Assembly: GCA_024803745.1 (NCBI GenBank) | Contig: JANJXV010000037.1 | Location: forward strand, 2,045,001-2,109,000 | DNA length: 64,000 nucleotides | Reading direction: 5' to 3' | Source of the DNA: Megascapheus bottae | Taxonomy: Eukaryota; Chordata; Mammalia; Rodentia; Geomyidae | Shown here: one piece after another, positions 41,490 through 52,900 of the stretch | How the letters are laid out: each line of letters opens with the position of its first letter | Numbering within the stretch: the first letter of the stretch is position 1 | Made by a program: the position numbers and the translations under genes | The notes under the pieces: generated by a model | Told to the model about the DNA's origin: nothing | What the model saw: the letters and a program-made list of their open reading frames with translations, nothing else | Databases searched by the model: none

Positions 41490-41925
41490 TGTTCAAAGAA
41501 AGCATGTAGTTGGCACAGGCATTCCAGAACCCATTCTTTGCCTTTATCTGTTATTCACAAACCTCTGACTCTGTTGTGATACTTGTGGTTGTGAGTGTCA
41601 TGAGGAAGCTTTTATCTCTCTGTTCATAAACCCTTGTGAGGAGCAGAGCTCTCAGCTTGTACAGAACATGTGGTCTAGGTGATGGGAATATTTTTGCCTG
41701 GCTCTGCCCCTTAGATTGGAGGGGGTGCTGCTTGTTTCCGCAGCATAACTTAGCCTGTCCTGACTGGTGCTGTGTGTGACCTACAGAGTTGTTTCACTCT
41801 GTATATTCTTAGACAGTCCATGTGTAGTCCACAGAAAGATGGTACAGGGAAATTTAAGACAACCAATAAAAGAGCAAAGAACAATCGATTGAGTATCATC
41901 AAAAAGCCCCAAAGATGCCCCTGTG
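41490..41925. other. unassigned intergenic sequence
   Basis: Unique sequence; no exon recognised. Confidence 0.35.
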
Positions 41926-41926
41926 C

Positions 41927-42032
41927 GCCGGGAGCTGGCGGTTCGTGCTATATCCTATGTACTCAGGATACTGAGATCTGAGGATCACAGTTTGAAGCCA
42001 GCCTGGGCACGATCACATAGACCGCCAGGAAA
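41927..42032 (+). repeat. B1-like SINE half
   Basis: GCCGGGAGCTGGCGGTTCGTG to TTTGAAGCCAGCCTGGGC. Confidence 0.65.
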
Positions 42033-42034
42033 AT

Positions 42035-42525
42035 CCCGCTATGGAAGACGGAAGGTTTTCATCGTATCTGTGTGGACATCAGAGTTGTGGCTAAATAATC
42101 TAAGCACATTGCTGGCGAGAAGGAGGGCAGGATCAGCCGGACCTGTGCCTTTTCTCTTGAGCTGATTCAGAAAGCATGTCCCCTGGCATGAAGCCATGTG
42201 TGTCCTACACATTTCCTCCAAAGCCAACTTGTGTGTGAAGCACACTCAGCCACGCAAACACTTTCATCAGGCTTGGCTAACCTTTGCTCCTCTGTGGATA
42301 CTGCCTGGTGCCAGGGTGCCCTCCTCTAACCACTGCCGCTTCTGAGGCTTCTTAACATTTCTTAAGCTGCTACAAACCTTGAAAGAGTGGTGACTTAAAA
42401 TGGGCCTGAAGGCCTCAGGCCTTCATACTAGCTCTGTGTCCTTCCCCTGTACCATGTGGCCCTGCAGACAACCTCATTCCCCCTTCCTGGGCCACTTTAC
42501 TTCTCTCTAAAAAAGTCTTCATTCA
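42035..42525. other. unassigned intergenic sequence
   Basis: Unique sequence; no exon recognised. Confidence 0.35.
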
Positions 42526-42526
42526 G

Positions 42527-42712
42527 GGTCAGGAGTGCTGTGGCCTAGTGGTAGAGTGCTTGCCTAGCATACACAAAGCCCTGGGTTCGATTCCTCAATA
42601 CCACATATACAGAAAAAGCCAGAAATGGTGCTGTGCCTCAAGTGGTAGAGTGCTAGCCTTAACAAAGCCCCCAAACAGTACCGGGGCCTTGAGTTCAAGC
42701 CCCGGGATTGGA
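42527..42712 (+). repeat. ID-dimer SINE (IDL-Geo-like)
   Basis: GTGGCCTAGTGGTAGAGTGC, GGGTTCGATTCCTC, then GCCTCAAGTGGTAGAGTGC. Followed immediately by another SINE. Confidence 0.8.
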
Positions 42713-42724
42713 TAAATATTTCAC

Positions 42725-42975
42725 TCCAGACACTGGCCGTTCATAACTATAATTCCATCTTCTCAGGAGGTTGAGATCTGAGGATTGCAGTTCCAAGTCA
42801 ACCGGAGCAGGAAAGTCTGTAAGGCTCTTATCTCCAATTACCCAGCAGAAAGCTGCAAGTGGAGCTGTGGTTCCAATGGTAGAGTACAAGCCTTGAGAAA
42901 AATGAACCCAGAGATAGTGCCCTGGCCCAAAGTTCAAGCCCCAGGACAAACAAGCAAACGAGCAAACAAACAGGT
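42725..42975 (+). repeat. dimeric SINE (B1-like + ID-like)
   Basis: CAGACACTGGCCGTTCATAAC to AAAGTTCAAGCCCCAGGAC, with an (ACAAGCAA)-type tail. Confidence 0.7.
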
Positions 42976-42979
42976 AATC

Positions 42980-43648
42980 AACCCTTACTCCTCCTGGCTT
43001 GATGGAGAAAGAAATTAAAATCACGGATGTGAAAGGGCTTTGTAAACTATAAAGTACTGTACAGGTATAAGCAGACACTGTACAGGTGGAAGCAGGATGG
43101 CTCAGCAATCTCGCAGCTGGGGTCCTCAATGGGACCCCCACGTATCTCCCAGGAACCCCAGGACTCTTCCTAACACCAGAGCAGTGATCAGATCATCTTT
43201 CCTGGGAACTTGACTTTCGAAATGGCTGCAGTCCATGCTGGCTGGTTCCTCCCCTTCCCTCACACTATCTATGAGAACTGACCTTCTGATGGAAATTTGG
43301 CAGGGCTTCACATTCTGGAGTCACAGTACCTTCCTCCTCATGCCCTCCAGGCTGAGGTCATGTGCTTCCCAGACGACCAAGCAGTTCCCATGGCAGCAGG
43401 AGGTGCAGATAGCTGAGAGCCCAGGGGCTCTGCCTGGGTGCCTGAGCTGTGGCCGCGCCTGAAGTAGTAGCCTTGTCCTATCCACTGTCCTCCACGAGAA
43501 CTAAGCTCATGACTGTTGCCACTGGATCCTATCCCCAGTGTCTACGACAGTCCTGGGCATGCAGTGGGCACGCAATATTCACGTATTAACCTCCTTCAGG
43601 AACTCCCAAAGGCTCTCGATTGTTTTCTGTTTGTTGGAGTTGACCTGT
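42980..43648. other. unassigned intergenic sequence
   Basis: Unique sequence; no exon recognised. Confidence 0.35.
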
Positions 43649-43651
43649 ATG

Positions 43652-43687
<36 letters not shown>

Positions 43688-43704
43688 TGTGTGTGTGTGT
43701 GTGT
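43649..43704. repeat. (TGCG)n-(TG)n microsatellite
   Basis: About 10 TGCG units retaining CpG, then TG units, in the tail position of the next SINE. Confidence 0.95.
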
Positions 43705-43921
43705 ACTGGACTGGGACTTGAACTCAGGGGTCTAGTGCTGTCCTTTGCCTTTGGTGTTTTACTCAAACCTAGTACTCTACCACTTGGGCCACAGCTCCAC
43801 TTGTGTAATTGGAGAGTGGAGTTTCACTAACTTTTCTGCACTAGTTGGCTTCAAACTCTGATTCTTAGGTCTCAGTCTCTAAATAGCTAGGATTATAGGC
43901 CTGAGTCACCAGTGCCTGACA
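43705..43921 (-). repeat. dimeric SINE (B1-like + ID-like)
   Basis: GACTGGGACTTGAACTCAGG to GCCTGAGTCACCAGTGCC. Confidence 0.75.
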
Positions 43922-43924
43922 AAG

Positions 43925-44539
43925 CCTCCCTACTGTTAGTGGGCAATGCCTTGATGGCCACAGCTCCCACAAGTAGAAGAGCCTGGGCAGGATCCCCTTA
44001 TCACCACTGGGGAAAGCTTTTCAGGGGCTCCTCCAACACCCCAGATCATAGACACAGTGCTTCAGGGAGGCTGGGGTTGTGATTCACTGTGGCCTTAAGA
44101 GCAGATGGGTTTTCTGGGGATCAGGAGGTCAGGAACAGTGCTCCCTGCTCTAGGGTGATACAGTGTGTCTCAGACTTATTCCCTGCTCCCCACCCCCCCA
44201 CCCAGAGGGGAGTAGTGAGTGGCAGGCAGAGTGGCCTTGAGCCAGAGCTGCTGTGACCATGCTTGGCTCCAGGCGCCCTGCTGGCGTCATTTAACAGACA
44301 TCAACACCCATTGCAAATTCTCATCATTGCCACCAGCACTTGCGCCATGTCCAGGGCTCAGACAGGAGGCCTCAAGCTGTAGAACAGCAAGCCTTTGCCT
44401 ACCTGGCCTTGCTGGCTTGCACACGCCTCTCCTGGAAGCTGACCAGAGGCATTGACCTTTCCCTTTGCTCTGGAGTTTGAAAAGAACATCCCTTAGGCTG
44501 CCTGTCCTCTTGTCCTCTTCTGCGGGACTGTGAGGCCAC

Positions 44540-44586
<47 letters not shown>

Positions 44587-45150
44587 CAGGACAGCTTTGC
44601 AGGGAAAAGTCAGAATTCTGCATCTTATAAATCCAGACGTCCTGTAACTCTGAGCAGATTATAAACATCCCCCGGGACTGAGAAGCGGATGTGCTGGTGG
44701 CCCCAAGCCTTGGCTGGCCCTGGGGACAGGCTGTTTACTCCAGGTCTTTGCTGGCTCTCTAGGGCTCCTTCCTGCTCCAGCTCCAGGTGGGTGCAGGCAG
44801 GATGACCCCACATGGGACCCCAAGGTAAACTTTTAAGGCTCCAGACACCCACCTCCTTTCATCTTGCAAGCCCCTCAACACAACTACCTCTGGCTAGCCC
44901 CCTGACCTCCATGACCTTTCTGAGGTATGTCTCTTCCTCCTGTGGGATGTCTGTTCTATTCCTGGCTTCTAGAACATTCTAGAACTGTATGGACTAAAAT
45001 GGACCTGTGATACCTGATTGAGCAGTGATAAGAACCACGTGTATAACAACATATCAAGAGTGCCTGCCTTAGGCCACAAAGTATACATGTATGTTGTCAC
45101 AACCCATCCATCCCTGGAGATCCAGAGCCCAGGCAACTTAGCTATTATGT
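43925..45150. other. SINE-free intergenic segment
   Basis: About 1.2 kb, interrupted only by the (CA)n at 44541. No exon recognised. Confidence 0.4.
44541..44585. repeat. (CA)n microsatellite
   Basis: About 22 CA units not obviously attached to a SINE. Confidence 0.95.
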
Positions 45151-45154
45151 GATC

Positions 45155-45595
45155 AGGCTGGGACTTGAACTCAGGGCTAGGGCACTCTCCCTTAGATTTT
45201 TCACTCAAGGCTAACACTCTTTTTTCTTTTCTTTTTTTTTGCCTGGGGCTTGATCTCAGGGCCTGGGCACTGTCCATGAGCCTTTCTGTGCTCAAGGCTA
45301 GTGCTCTACTACTTGAGCCACAGCACCACTTCTAGCTTTTTCTGTGTATGTGGTACTGAGGAATAGAACCCAGGGCTTCATACATACAGGCAAGCACTCC
45401 ACCACTAGGCCATATTCCCAGCCAACCTGGCACTCTTATCACTTGAACCATAGCTCTACTTCTGGCCTTTTTGCTGGTTAATTAGAACTAAGAGACTTAT
45501 GGACTTTCCTGCCCGGGCTGGCTTTGAACTGTGATCCTTCGTTCTATCTCAGCCTCCTGAGTAGCTGGGATTAGAGGCGTGAGCCACAGGGTGCC
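45155..45595 (-). repeat. dimeric SINE split by a later SINE insertion
   Basis: The outer B1/ID-type element runs 45155-45222 and resumes 45426-45595 (CACTCTTATCACTTGAACC to AGAGGCGTGAGCCAC). The two parts join in frame with the family consensus once the central element is removed. Confidence 0.8.
45223..45425 (-). repeat. nested ID-dimer SINE (IDL-Geo-like)
   Basis: T-rich tail, GCCTGGGGCTTGATCTCAGG, ending GGCCATATTCCCAGCC. Its flanks share ...CACTCTT on both sides, as expected for a short target-site duplication. Confidence 0.8.
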
Positions 45596-45599
45596 TGAA

Positions 45600-46565
45600 T
45601 CTAAGACTGAGCTTTGACATACAAAAATCAAAATGCAAAAATGGCACTTTCATTTACAAAAACATACCACGTACCACACACAGGCAAACAGCAAACCAAA
45701 CCATAAAACAGCTCCAAATGGCAAAATACAAAGTACCATTCTAGTAAAAAGTGGAACGTTGCATCGTCAGAGAGAAATGCCCGGTGTGGATAGGAGACAG
45801 GTTTCCACCAGACACGTATAGAGTTCCTGCATTAGTAGGAATGTTAATGTGTCCCCTTTGTCTGATGGCCAGTGGATGATGAGGGTTCAGAAAACACTAG
45901 CTACAGCAGAGAATCACTCTGCAAACCAGAAGTCTGATATGGCACAAGGGCATCTCAGTAAGTCAGAGTCTTGCCTCAGTGCACATATCCTTGACAGCCC
46001 TTGGTAGGGTTCTGGCCTTGGCACCAGGCCTGGGCCAAGGGGCCTGATGCTCTGACTGCCCATTCACCAAGACGTTTCCCTTTTTTGAGAACTGAGAGCA
46101 AGCTGGCTGGGGTTGTTCCCACCAAAGATGTCCAGGGAGCTTAAAATAGCCCCTCTTGGCTGGGGCCCTGCAGTGAGCCGTGAGGCAGGCATTTGTTCAA
46201 ATATGGGCCTGGGAGAAGGACTCCCTACCAGAAGGGAGGGTGGGGGGCTCACAGCAGGGGAGCCAGGACCCCTAGGGGGTGCACCCTCTGAGCCACAGCC
46301 AGCAGGGTGCTGGCTAGCCTCCTTGGCCTTGTGGGGTCCACTTGGGCAAGGTTTTGAACAAATCCTTCAGGTCCTCCTTACCCAGCTGGGCCCCACTGAG
46401 TAGAGGTGTCTCCATTCCTCTATTGCTTCTAGCCTCTTCTCTACCTCAGAATGCCTTTTCTATCTAACAGGGACACTCAGTAGGATCCCTGCAAGTCCAC
46501 CTCAGAACTTGTTTAACAATGGTAACTGCCTGCCATTTGTTGCACAAACTTTTGCTAGGCACTGT
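45600..46565. other. unassigned intergenic sequence
   Basis: Includes an A-rich stretch at 45610-45760 of possible retroelement origin, then unique sequence. No exon recognised. Confidence 0.35.
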
Positions 46566-46566
46566 G

Positions 46567-46748
46567 TGTCTGTGCATTCCTCTCTCCCTCCCTCCTTCCC
46601 TTTTTCTTTCCCTCTCTCCCTCCCTCCCTCCTTTTCTTCCTTCCTTCCTTCCTCCCTTCCTTCCTTCCTTCTTTCCTTCCTTCCTTCCTTTCTTCCTTCC
46701 TTCCTTCCATCCTCTTTCTTTCTCTTTCGTTTGTTTGTCTGTCTGTCT
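46567..46748. repeat. (CCTT/CCCT)n pyrimidine tract
   Basis: About 180 bp of nearly pure C and T, ending in (TGTC)n. Confidence 0.95.
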
Positions 46749-46805
46749 TTTCATGCCCTCCCCTCCCTGTCCCCTCTGTGCTCCCTCGTTTTCATATGTG
46801 TGTGT

Positions 46806-47015
46806 GCCACTGCTGAGGTTTGAACTCAGGGTCCTACACTCTTGCTGAGTTTTTTTTTTTTACTCAAGGCTCGTGCTTTACCACAGATTTACTTCTGGCT
46901 TTTTGCTGGTTAATTGGAAGTAAGCGTCTCTAGGAGTTTATCTGCCTAGGTTGGCTCTGAGTCATGATCCTTAAATCTCACATCTCAGTCTCCTGAGTAG
47001 TGTGAGCTATCCACT
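46806..47015 (-). repeat. dimeric SINE, diverged
   Basis: GCTGAGGTTTGAACTCAGGG to CAGTCTCCTGAGTAGTGTGAGC. Confidence 0.6.
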
Positions 47016-47064
47016 CCCAAACTTTTCTTCTTCTTTCCTTCCTTCCTTCCTCTCCTCCCCCCCT

Positions 47065-47267
47065 CTCTTGTGGGTTATGGGGCTTGAACTCTGGACCTGG
47101 GCACTGTCCCTGAGTTCTTTAGCTCAAGATGAGTGCTCTACTACTTTGAACCATAGCACCATTTCTGGTTTTCTGATTTCCTGCCCAGGCTGGCTTTGAA
47201 CCATAATCCTCAGAACTCAGCCTCCTGAGTAGCTAAGATTACAGGCATGAGCCACTGGTGCCTAGCT
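47065..47267 (-). repeat. dimeric SINE (B1-like + ID-like)
   Basis: ATGGGGCTTGAACTCTGGACC to CATGAGCCACTGGTGCC. Confidence 0.75.
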
Positions 47268-48558
47268 CAACACGTTGTAAATTCTCCCATGTACCTCAGT
47301 TTCCCCAATTATTCTTTTAGGGAAAAACTAAGACATCACCACAGGCTATGCACCTGAAGGATTTAGCACCAGGCTATTATTATTATTAATCATTGCTAGC
47401 TTCTACTGTGAGAATTATGGTACCCGGGTGTTAAATACAGAGGGCCTACTACATAATAGGTAGTCAGAGTCATTACACAGAAGCTCCCAGCCCTATCCAG
47501 CTGCCATGCCACTCCTGTTCTGACACGGGTGTCCTGGATTCTGGTCCCCAGAAGCAGGCTTGCCCAGAAAGCTCATCCAGCCCACTCACTCTACCACTCA
47601 CATTCAGTCCCAAGCCCCTTCCACACAGAAGGGGTGGCTGAGGCCCGGCTTTAATGGTTGGCTGCTCTTTGTGACTGTCTGTCTGCTGGCGCCACCTGGT
47701 GGTGAGGTTGAGGCCTCTGAGCCCCAGCTATGCTTAAGGTCCAGGCACTGCCCACGTGTCCATCTTCCCTGTCCTCCTGCCCTCTACCCACTACGTGTTG
47801 TGTGTAAAGAGTTGAAGGCCCCAGCTTCATTTGTGGGTGGGAGCCCCAGGAGTTCTGGCTGTTAGGCCTCTACTCAGGCCTGGCACTGACACCTGGGCTG
47901 GGGCTGATGGCCTGCCTGGATTCACAGTCAGGAACAGGACCCTTCAATGGTCTCTTCCGGGATGAAGGAACAGGTCCAGTCCTGGCCTGAGGTGGAATGG
48001 GAGTGGAAAAGTGGATAATAGTCCCCCTCTTTCTGAGGAGATGGGCATAGGCCTGCAGCAGCATGTCTTTGGACACAGGGTAGCAAAGAGCTCACTCAGA
48101 ATAAAGCCAGTCACACCCTTTCCCTCGTTGGAAGGACAGTGATGGAGAGGCTGGGACAGAGGGGCTGGAGGTGGGGGGCGGGGGCCTCATCACCCGGGAA
48201 GGTATTTCCAGCATCTCCCTCCCTCTGGAGTTTCCAAGGACAGAACAGAGCCCTGTGTTGTATTTGACCAAATATGGTGGTATCTCTGAGAGCTCGAGGC
48301 CCCGCCAGCTACTCAGTTATGCTGTGGAAATCTGCCCCACACAGATTCATCTTGTGACATCCAGGGTGCCTCTCGCCCAGCCTTCCTCCCCTCATCAGTT
48401 TCTGTAAATGGCCAAGACTGGCCCTCCATAAGACACTGCAGGGCAGGCGCTGTGTATACACCCCCTCCCCCTTCCTCCCCCTTCCCCCGCCTTATCCCCA
48501 CTTCTGACTTCCTCACCCTCAGCTGGGGCATTTGTGCAAGGTGAGACACCTCAACCAA
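47268..48558. other. SINE-free sequence upstream of IL17B
   Basis: About 1.3 kb of unique sequence 1.3-2.6 kb upstream of the IL17B start codon. It holds a perfect CArG match (48268-48277). No exon recognised. Confidence 0.4.
48268..48277. promoter_or_regulatory. CArG-box match upstream of IL17B (weak candidate)
   Basis: CCAAATATGG, 1.6 kb upstream of the IL17B start codon. Chance expectation for the window is about four such matches. Confidence 0.2.
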
Positions 48559-48560
48559 AT

Positions 48561-48796
48561 TCTGGTACTGGGACTTGAACTCTGGGGCAGGACATTCTCC
48601 CTTGGCTTTTTTTTTTTTGATCAAGGTTTGTACTCTACCACTTGAGCCACACCTCCATGTGCAGCTTTTTGCTGGTTTAATTGGAGATAAGGAGTCTCAT
48701 GGACTTTTCTGCACAGGCTGGCTTCAAACCCTGATCTTTAGATTTCAATCTCCCAAGTAGCTAGGATTCTAGGCATAAACTATAGATCACTGGCTA
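48561..48796 (-). repeat. dimeric SINE (B1-like + ID-like)
   Basis: GGTACTGGGACTTGAACTCTG to GGCATAAACTATAGATCACTGG. Confidence 0.7.
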
Positions 48797-48797
48797 T

Positions 48798-49780
48798 TTA
48801 AGCACAATTTTTACAACAGCAAAGTGTACACTGAATACTTAGTATATGACAGCTATTTAACACGAGTTAAACACTTCTCCCTCCTAGCAGCCTCAGATAC
48901 TGACGCCAGGATGCTTCCCATTCTAGAGACATGGAAACTGAGACTCAGAAATATTTCAGGGACTAATGGGCCCAAGCCACTATATTCTTGGTCACAAGCG
49001 TCACTTACAAAGAAAGGGAAGGAAAATCACAAGCAGTCACACGGGGCAGGTCCCATGAGTGAAACCTTCCATCTGAGAGGGGACCATGTTGATCCAGGAA
49101 GGCCCAGAGGCTGCAGCCATGAACGAAGCCCTGACAGAGCTGCAGCTTGGCTTGCCTGAGGTACAGGCTTCAGAAACACGTTCACAGCCGGCTGGCACTA
49201 TGCAGAAACTCTCCCAAGATAAACAGCTGTGTGGTAGAGTGCATAGAGTCCTGAATAGATCCAGTCCCAGCCCCCAGCTCCGTCCCAGTTCCAACTCACT
49301 GTGCAACCCCCCCTCTCCACTCAGGCCTCAGTTTCCCTGCCTATGGACTAGAGGGGTGGGGCCAGTTCTGTTGGCTGTCCCAGGATGGAGCGCTGGAAGG
49401 TAGTTCCCTGGGGATCTGGGGTCTATGTCCTGTTCTTGGCCAACACACGCTGAGAAGGTTTTCCCTCCTCGCCAACCGACAGCCCATCCCTCCTCCATCA
49501 TTACTCCCTTTGCCATCCCCAAATCAAACGAAGCTCATTGTCTTAGCTGGGCCTGTGGGTGCTGGCCGGGCGGCGGGCCGCAGGCCACAGGCGGAGGTGC
49601 CACCGGCCAGGGCCCGCCAGACACACAGGGCATTGTCCCTTGGTCAACAGCCCCTGGGCACCTCAGCCCAGCTCCTGGTTTGCCCTCACACCCCTCACTG
49701 CCTGCCGCTGTGCTAGGCCCAGCCAGCTGGGGGCCCAAGGCTCCCAGCTAATGGCAAGCCCACCCCCCTCCGCCCCCCAG
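48798..49780. other. IL17B upstream region
   Basis: About 1 kb of unique sequence before the first coding exon. 49555-49620 is GC-rich (GGCCGGGCGGCGGGCC). No other exon is supported. Confidence 0.4.
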
Positions 49781-49796
49781 CAGCCCCCTGTCGAGC

Positions 49797-49803
49797 TATA
49801 ATT
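49797..49803 (+). promoter_or_regulatory. TATA-like element of IL17B
   Basis: TATAATT in a C-rich context, 82-88 bp upstream of the start codon. This would place transcription start at about 49825-49830 and give a 5' UTR of about 55-60 nt. The position is plausible but the motif is not the strongest TATA form. Confidence 0.4.
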
Positions 49804-49884
49804 GCTGAGTCCCATCCTGTCACAGCCATTCTCTCCACGGCAGCATCTGGGGTTCCAGGCGGGCAGCAGCTGCGGCTTGGTGGG

Positions 49885-49905
49885 ATGGACTGGACGCACA
49901 GCTTG
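49885..49905 (+). CDS. IL17B: IL17B coding exon 1
   Basis: Encodes only MDWTHSL (human MDWPHNL as I recall), then donor GTACGT. The context GTGGGATGG around the ATG and family agreement fix the start. The exon ends in phase 0. Confidence 0.93.
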
Positions 49906-52900
49906 GTACGTGGCTCGTCCCCACCCCCACCCCACTCTCTCGAGACTTGAGTTTTTTCTTCCCTTCTTGATTAATGGCCATCTCTGTTTGCCTTGGAAGC
50001 TGCAGAAGCCAGCCTGCCTCCGTCCTTTCCTTCAGGGAGAAACGGAGACTGGTCTCAGAGCGTCAGCCATGGCTAGGAGCTCAGGCTCGGCTGGATCTAG
50101 ACTCAGCCCATCACACTCGGCTCTTTTAGGCCCAGGCATGTGGGGAATTAAGGCAGATGGAAGCCCAGGTTTTTTTTTTTCTTTTTAAATTATAATTATA
50201 ATAATTATTATTTTTCCAGGCCTGGCTCCTTGGAGCCAGTAGGTTGAATGACCTTGGGCAAGGCCTTTTGACTCAGTTTCCCATATGGAAAGGGAGGGAA
50301 GGGGCCTTTGAGTTCACGAATGCCATGTGAGCAGCTTGGATGAGAGAGCCTATTGTTAGATCTTTTCTTGGCACCAGAAAGTAAGACCAAAAAGGAAGAA
50401 TTTAGCAACTTGAATGTCTGTGGTGGATTTTGTGCCAGGAAATCGCTCTGCAAAGTGGGGCTATGCCAGAACTTGTTTGCTAGGGCCATGACTTGCTGGG
50501 TCACCTGGATAACCCCCCATCCCCTTTAAGCTGTGGGGCTACCAGGAAGGTAGGGAGCCTTGCAAAGAGGTAAGACTTACCTAGGAGGTGCTCTGCCCAG
50601 CCCAGGTACCTGTCCCTTCCTCTCTCTTCTGGTTCTTCTACAGGTGGGCCAGGGGCTGATGAGATTCACTGGTGGTAGGGGTGTGTGGATGCGTGCGGGA
50701 CATGGCAAGCAGAACCTGGCCCAGCTAAGCAGAAGCCACCATTCTTAAGCTCTCCCGCCCCCTGCTCCTCCCCCATAGTTGTTGCTAGCATGGTTTTTCC
50801 TCTGGGACTATGGAGCAGGACTGAGGTCCAGGGACTCAGTTCACACTTTGAGGGTTAAGTGTCTGGCATCAGGCAGAAACAAGCCCAGGAGATAAGAGAG
50901 TGGATGTAGAGACACAATGATCTCAGTGGGGAATAGATATATAAAAGAACTACAGCAGGCCGCTGGTGGCTCACCTGTAATCCTAGCTACTCAGGAGGGT
51001 GAGATCCGAGGATCACGGTTTGAAACCAGCTCAGGCAGGAAAATCCATGAGACCCTTATCTCCAATGAACTACCAGAAAACAGGAAGTGGAGCTGTGGCT
51101 TCATTTTAAGCTGTGGCGTAAAGTGGTAGAGTTCTAGCTTTGAGCAGAAAAGCTCAGGGACAACACCCAGGTCCTGAATTCAACCCCCTCCCCTCCATAA
51201 ATAACCAAAAAGAATCACAAAGGTTGAAGTCAGGAAAGTGACCAGAGGAAAGACCCATCTCTGAGACAGTGACACTTTATAGGCCATACATGGCTGTGGG
51301 AAGGCCGTCGGGTGAGAGGGGATCTCTGCAGATAGACCTGTGCAAAGACCCTGTAGCAGAAAGAAGTATGGTGAGAGCAAGTGACTGGAAGGAGGCCAGA
51401 AAAGTGGGGTCTAAGTGTGAGAGAAAGCAGGGAGGGTCCTGGGGTACCAGGAGAGCCTTGGCAAAAGGTGGTGAGCTAGAAGGTGATGTCATCAAATTCA
51501 CATTTCAAAGGGCTGGTCTTGACCTTGGTGTGCATAGGAGAGCTGGAGCTGGTTTGGAAGGCTAGTTAGGAGACTGTGGAGCTGGAGGGAAGCAAGAATG
51601 CACCGCAGATGGAAGAGTAGGTGGGAAAGTTTGCAAACTGAGTGAAGTAGCTATTACTATGCTCATCACAACCCTGGGGAGGGGGGCAGGCCAGGCTCTA
51701 GCAGTGGTACGTAGTAAGCTTCCCTCTTTCCTCTCTCTTCCCTGGACCCTGGGCTCAAAGAGACTTGGCTATTCCACCTTCTTCTTCAGGTGCTCCTTTT
51801 TGCCATCTCCATTTTCTTGGGGTTGGGCCAGCCCAGGAGCCCCAAAAGCAAGAGGAAGGGACAAGGCCGCCCTGGCTCCCAGGACCCTGGGCCTCACCAA
51901 GTGCCACTGGACCTGGTATCTCGTGTGAAGCCTTTTGCCCGCATGGAGGAGTATGAGAGGAATCTTGGCGAGATGGTAGCCCAGCTGAGAAACAGCTCCG
52001 AGCTGGCCAAGAGGAAGTGTGAGGTCAACCTACAGCTGTGGCTGTCCAACAAGAGGAGTCTGTCACCCTGGGGCTACAGGTAAGTGGCTGTTCTCCCATC
52101 AGCCCTGGTGATGAACGTATGAACTGGAATCCTGACTCTACCTCTGACTACCCAGGAGGCTTTGGGCCAGTGGCCTGTCCTTGTCCAGCCTGGTGCCCAT
52201 CTGTAAACTGCAGTGGTAGCCATACCAGCTTTGTAGTCTTGCTATAAGAAGATACCTGCGCAGCGTGTCTGCGAGGCCTTCCCATCATGCACTGTGTCCA
52301 ACCCCTCAGCCTCAGCCCTTCCTTGCTCTAGGTATTGCTGGCTGTTTCATGCCAGATAGGGATCTCCTGAAGGCTGCATCAGATTCACCTAAGGGCTCCA
52401 CATCCCATCTGGTTACAATCTCCAGGACTCTTGCTGGCCCTCTACCACTTGAGTCACCCCACCAGTCCAGCCTTTTGCTGGTTATTTTGGTGGCCAGCAC
52501 CCCAAAAAAACAGTGTCTACAGTGTTGACTGGTAAAGGAAAGGCTGACCTTGAAGGGTGCTCACTCCCCAGGCCACAGATTTTTTTTTTTTTTTTTTGCA
52601 GTCTTGTAGCTTCCATGCTGGAATCCTAGAATAGCAATGCTGACTAGAACGTTCCCTGGGATAAAGTCAAACAGAGTGGCCATTTACATCAGGTGGCTAC
52701 TGTTGGAAGGCATCTAAGGAGACTGCAGAGCTGAGTGGAGGATTTCAATTTAAGCCTGTGCATGGGGCCCGTGGTGACTGCATTGGGCAGCCCAGGAATG
52801 TGGCAGTGGAGACAGTCAGTAAAGGCCCTCCAGATTCTAACTTCCTGGCTTTACAAAGGCCACAGATACTGAAGGGATTTTGTGGTAGATTCTAATCCAG

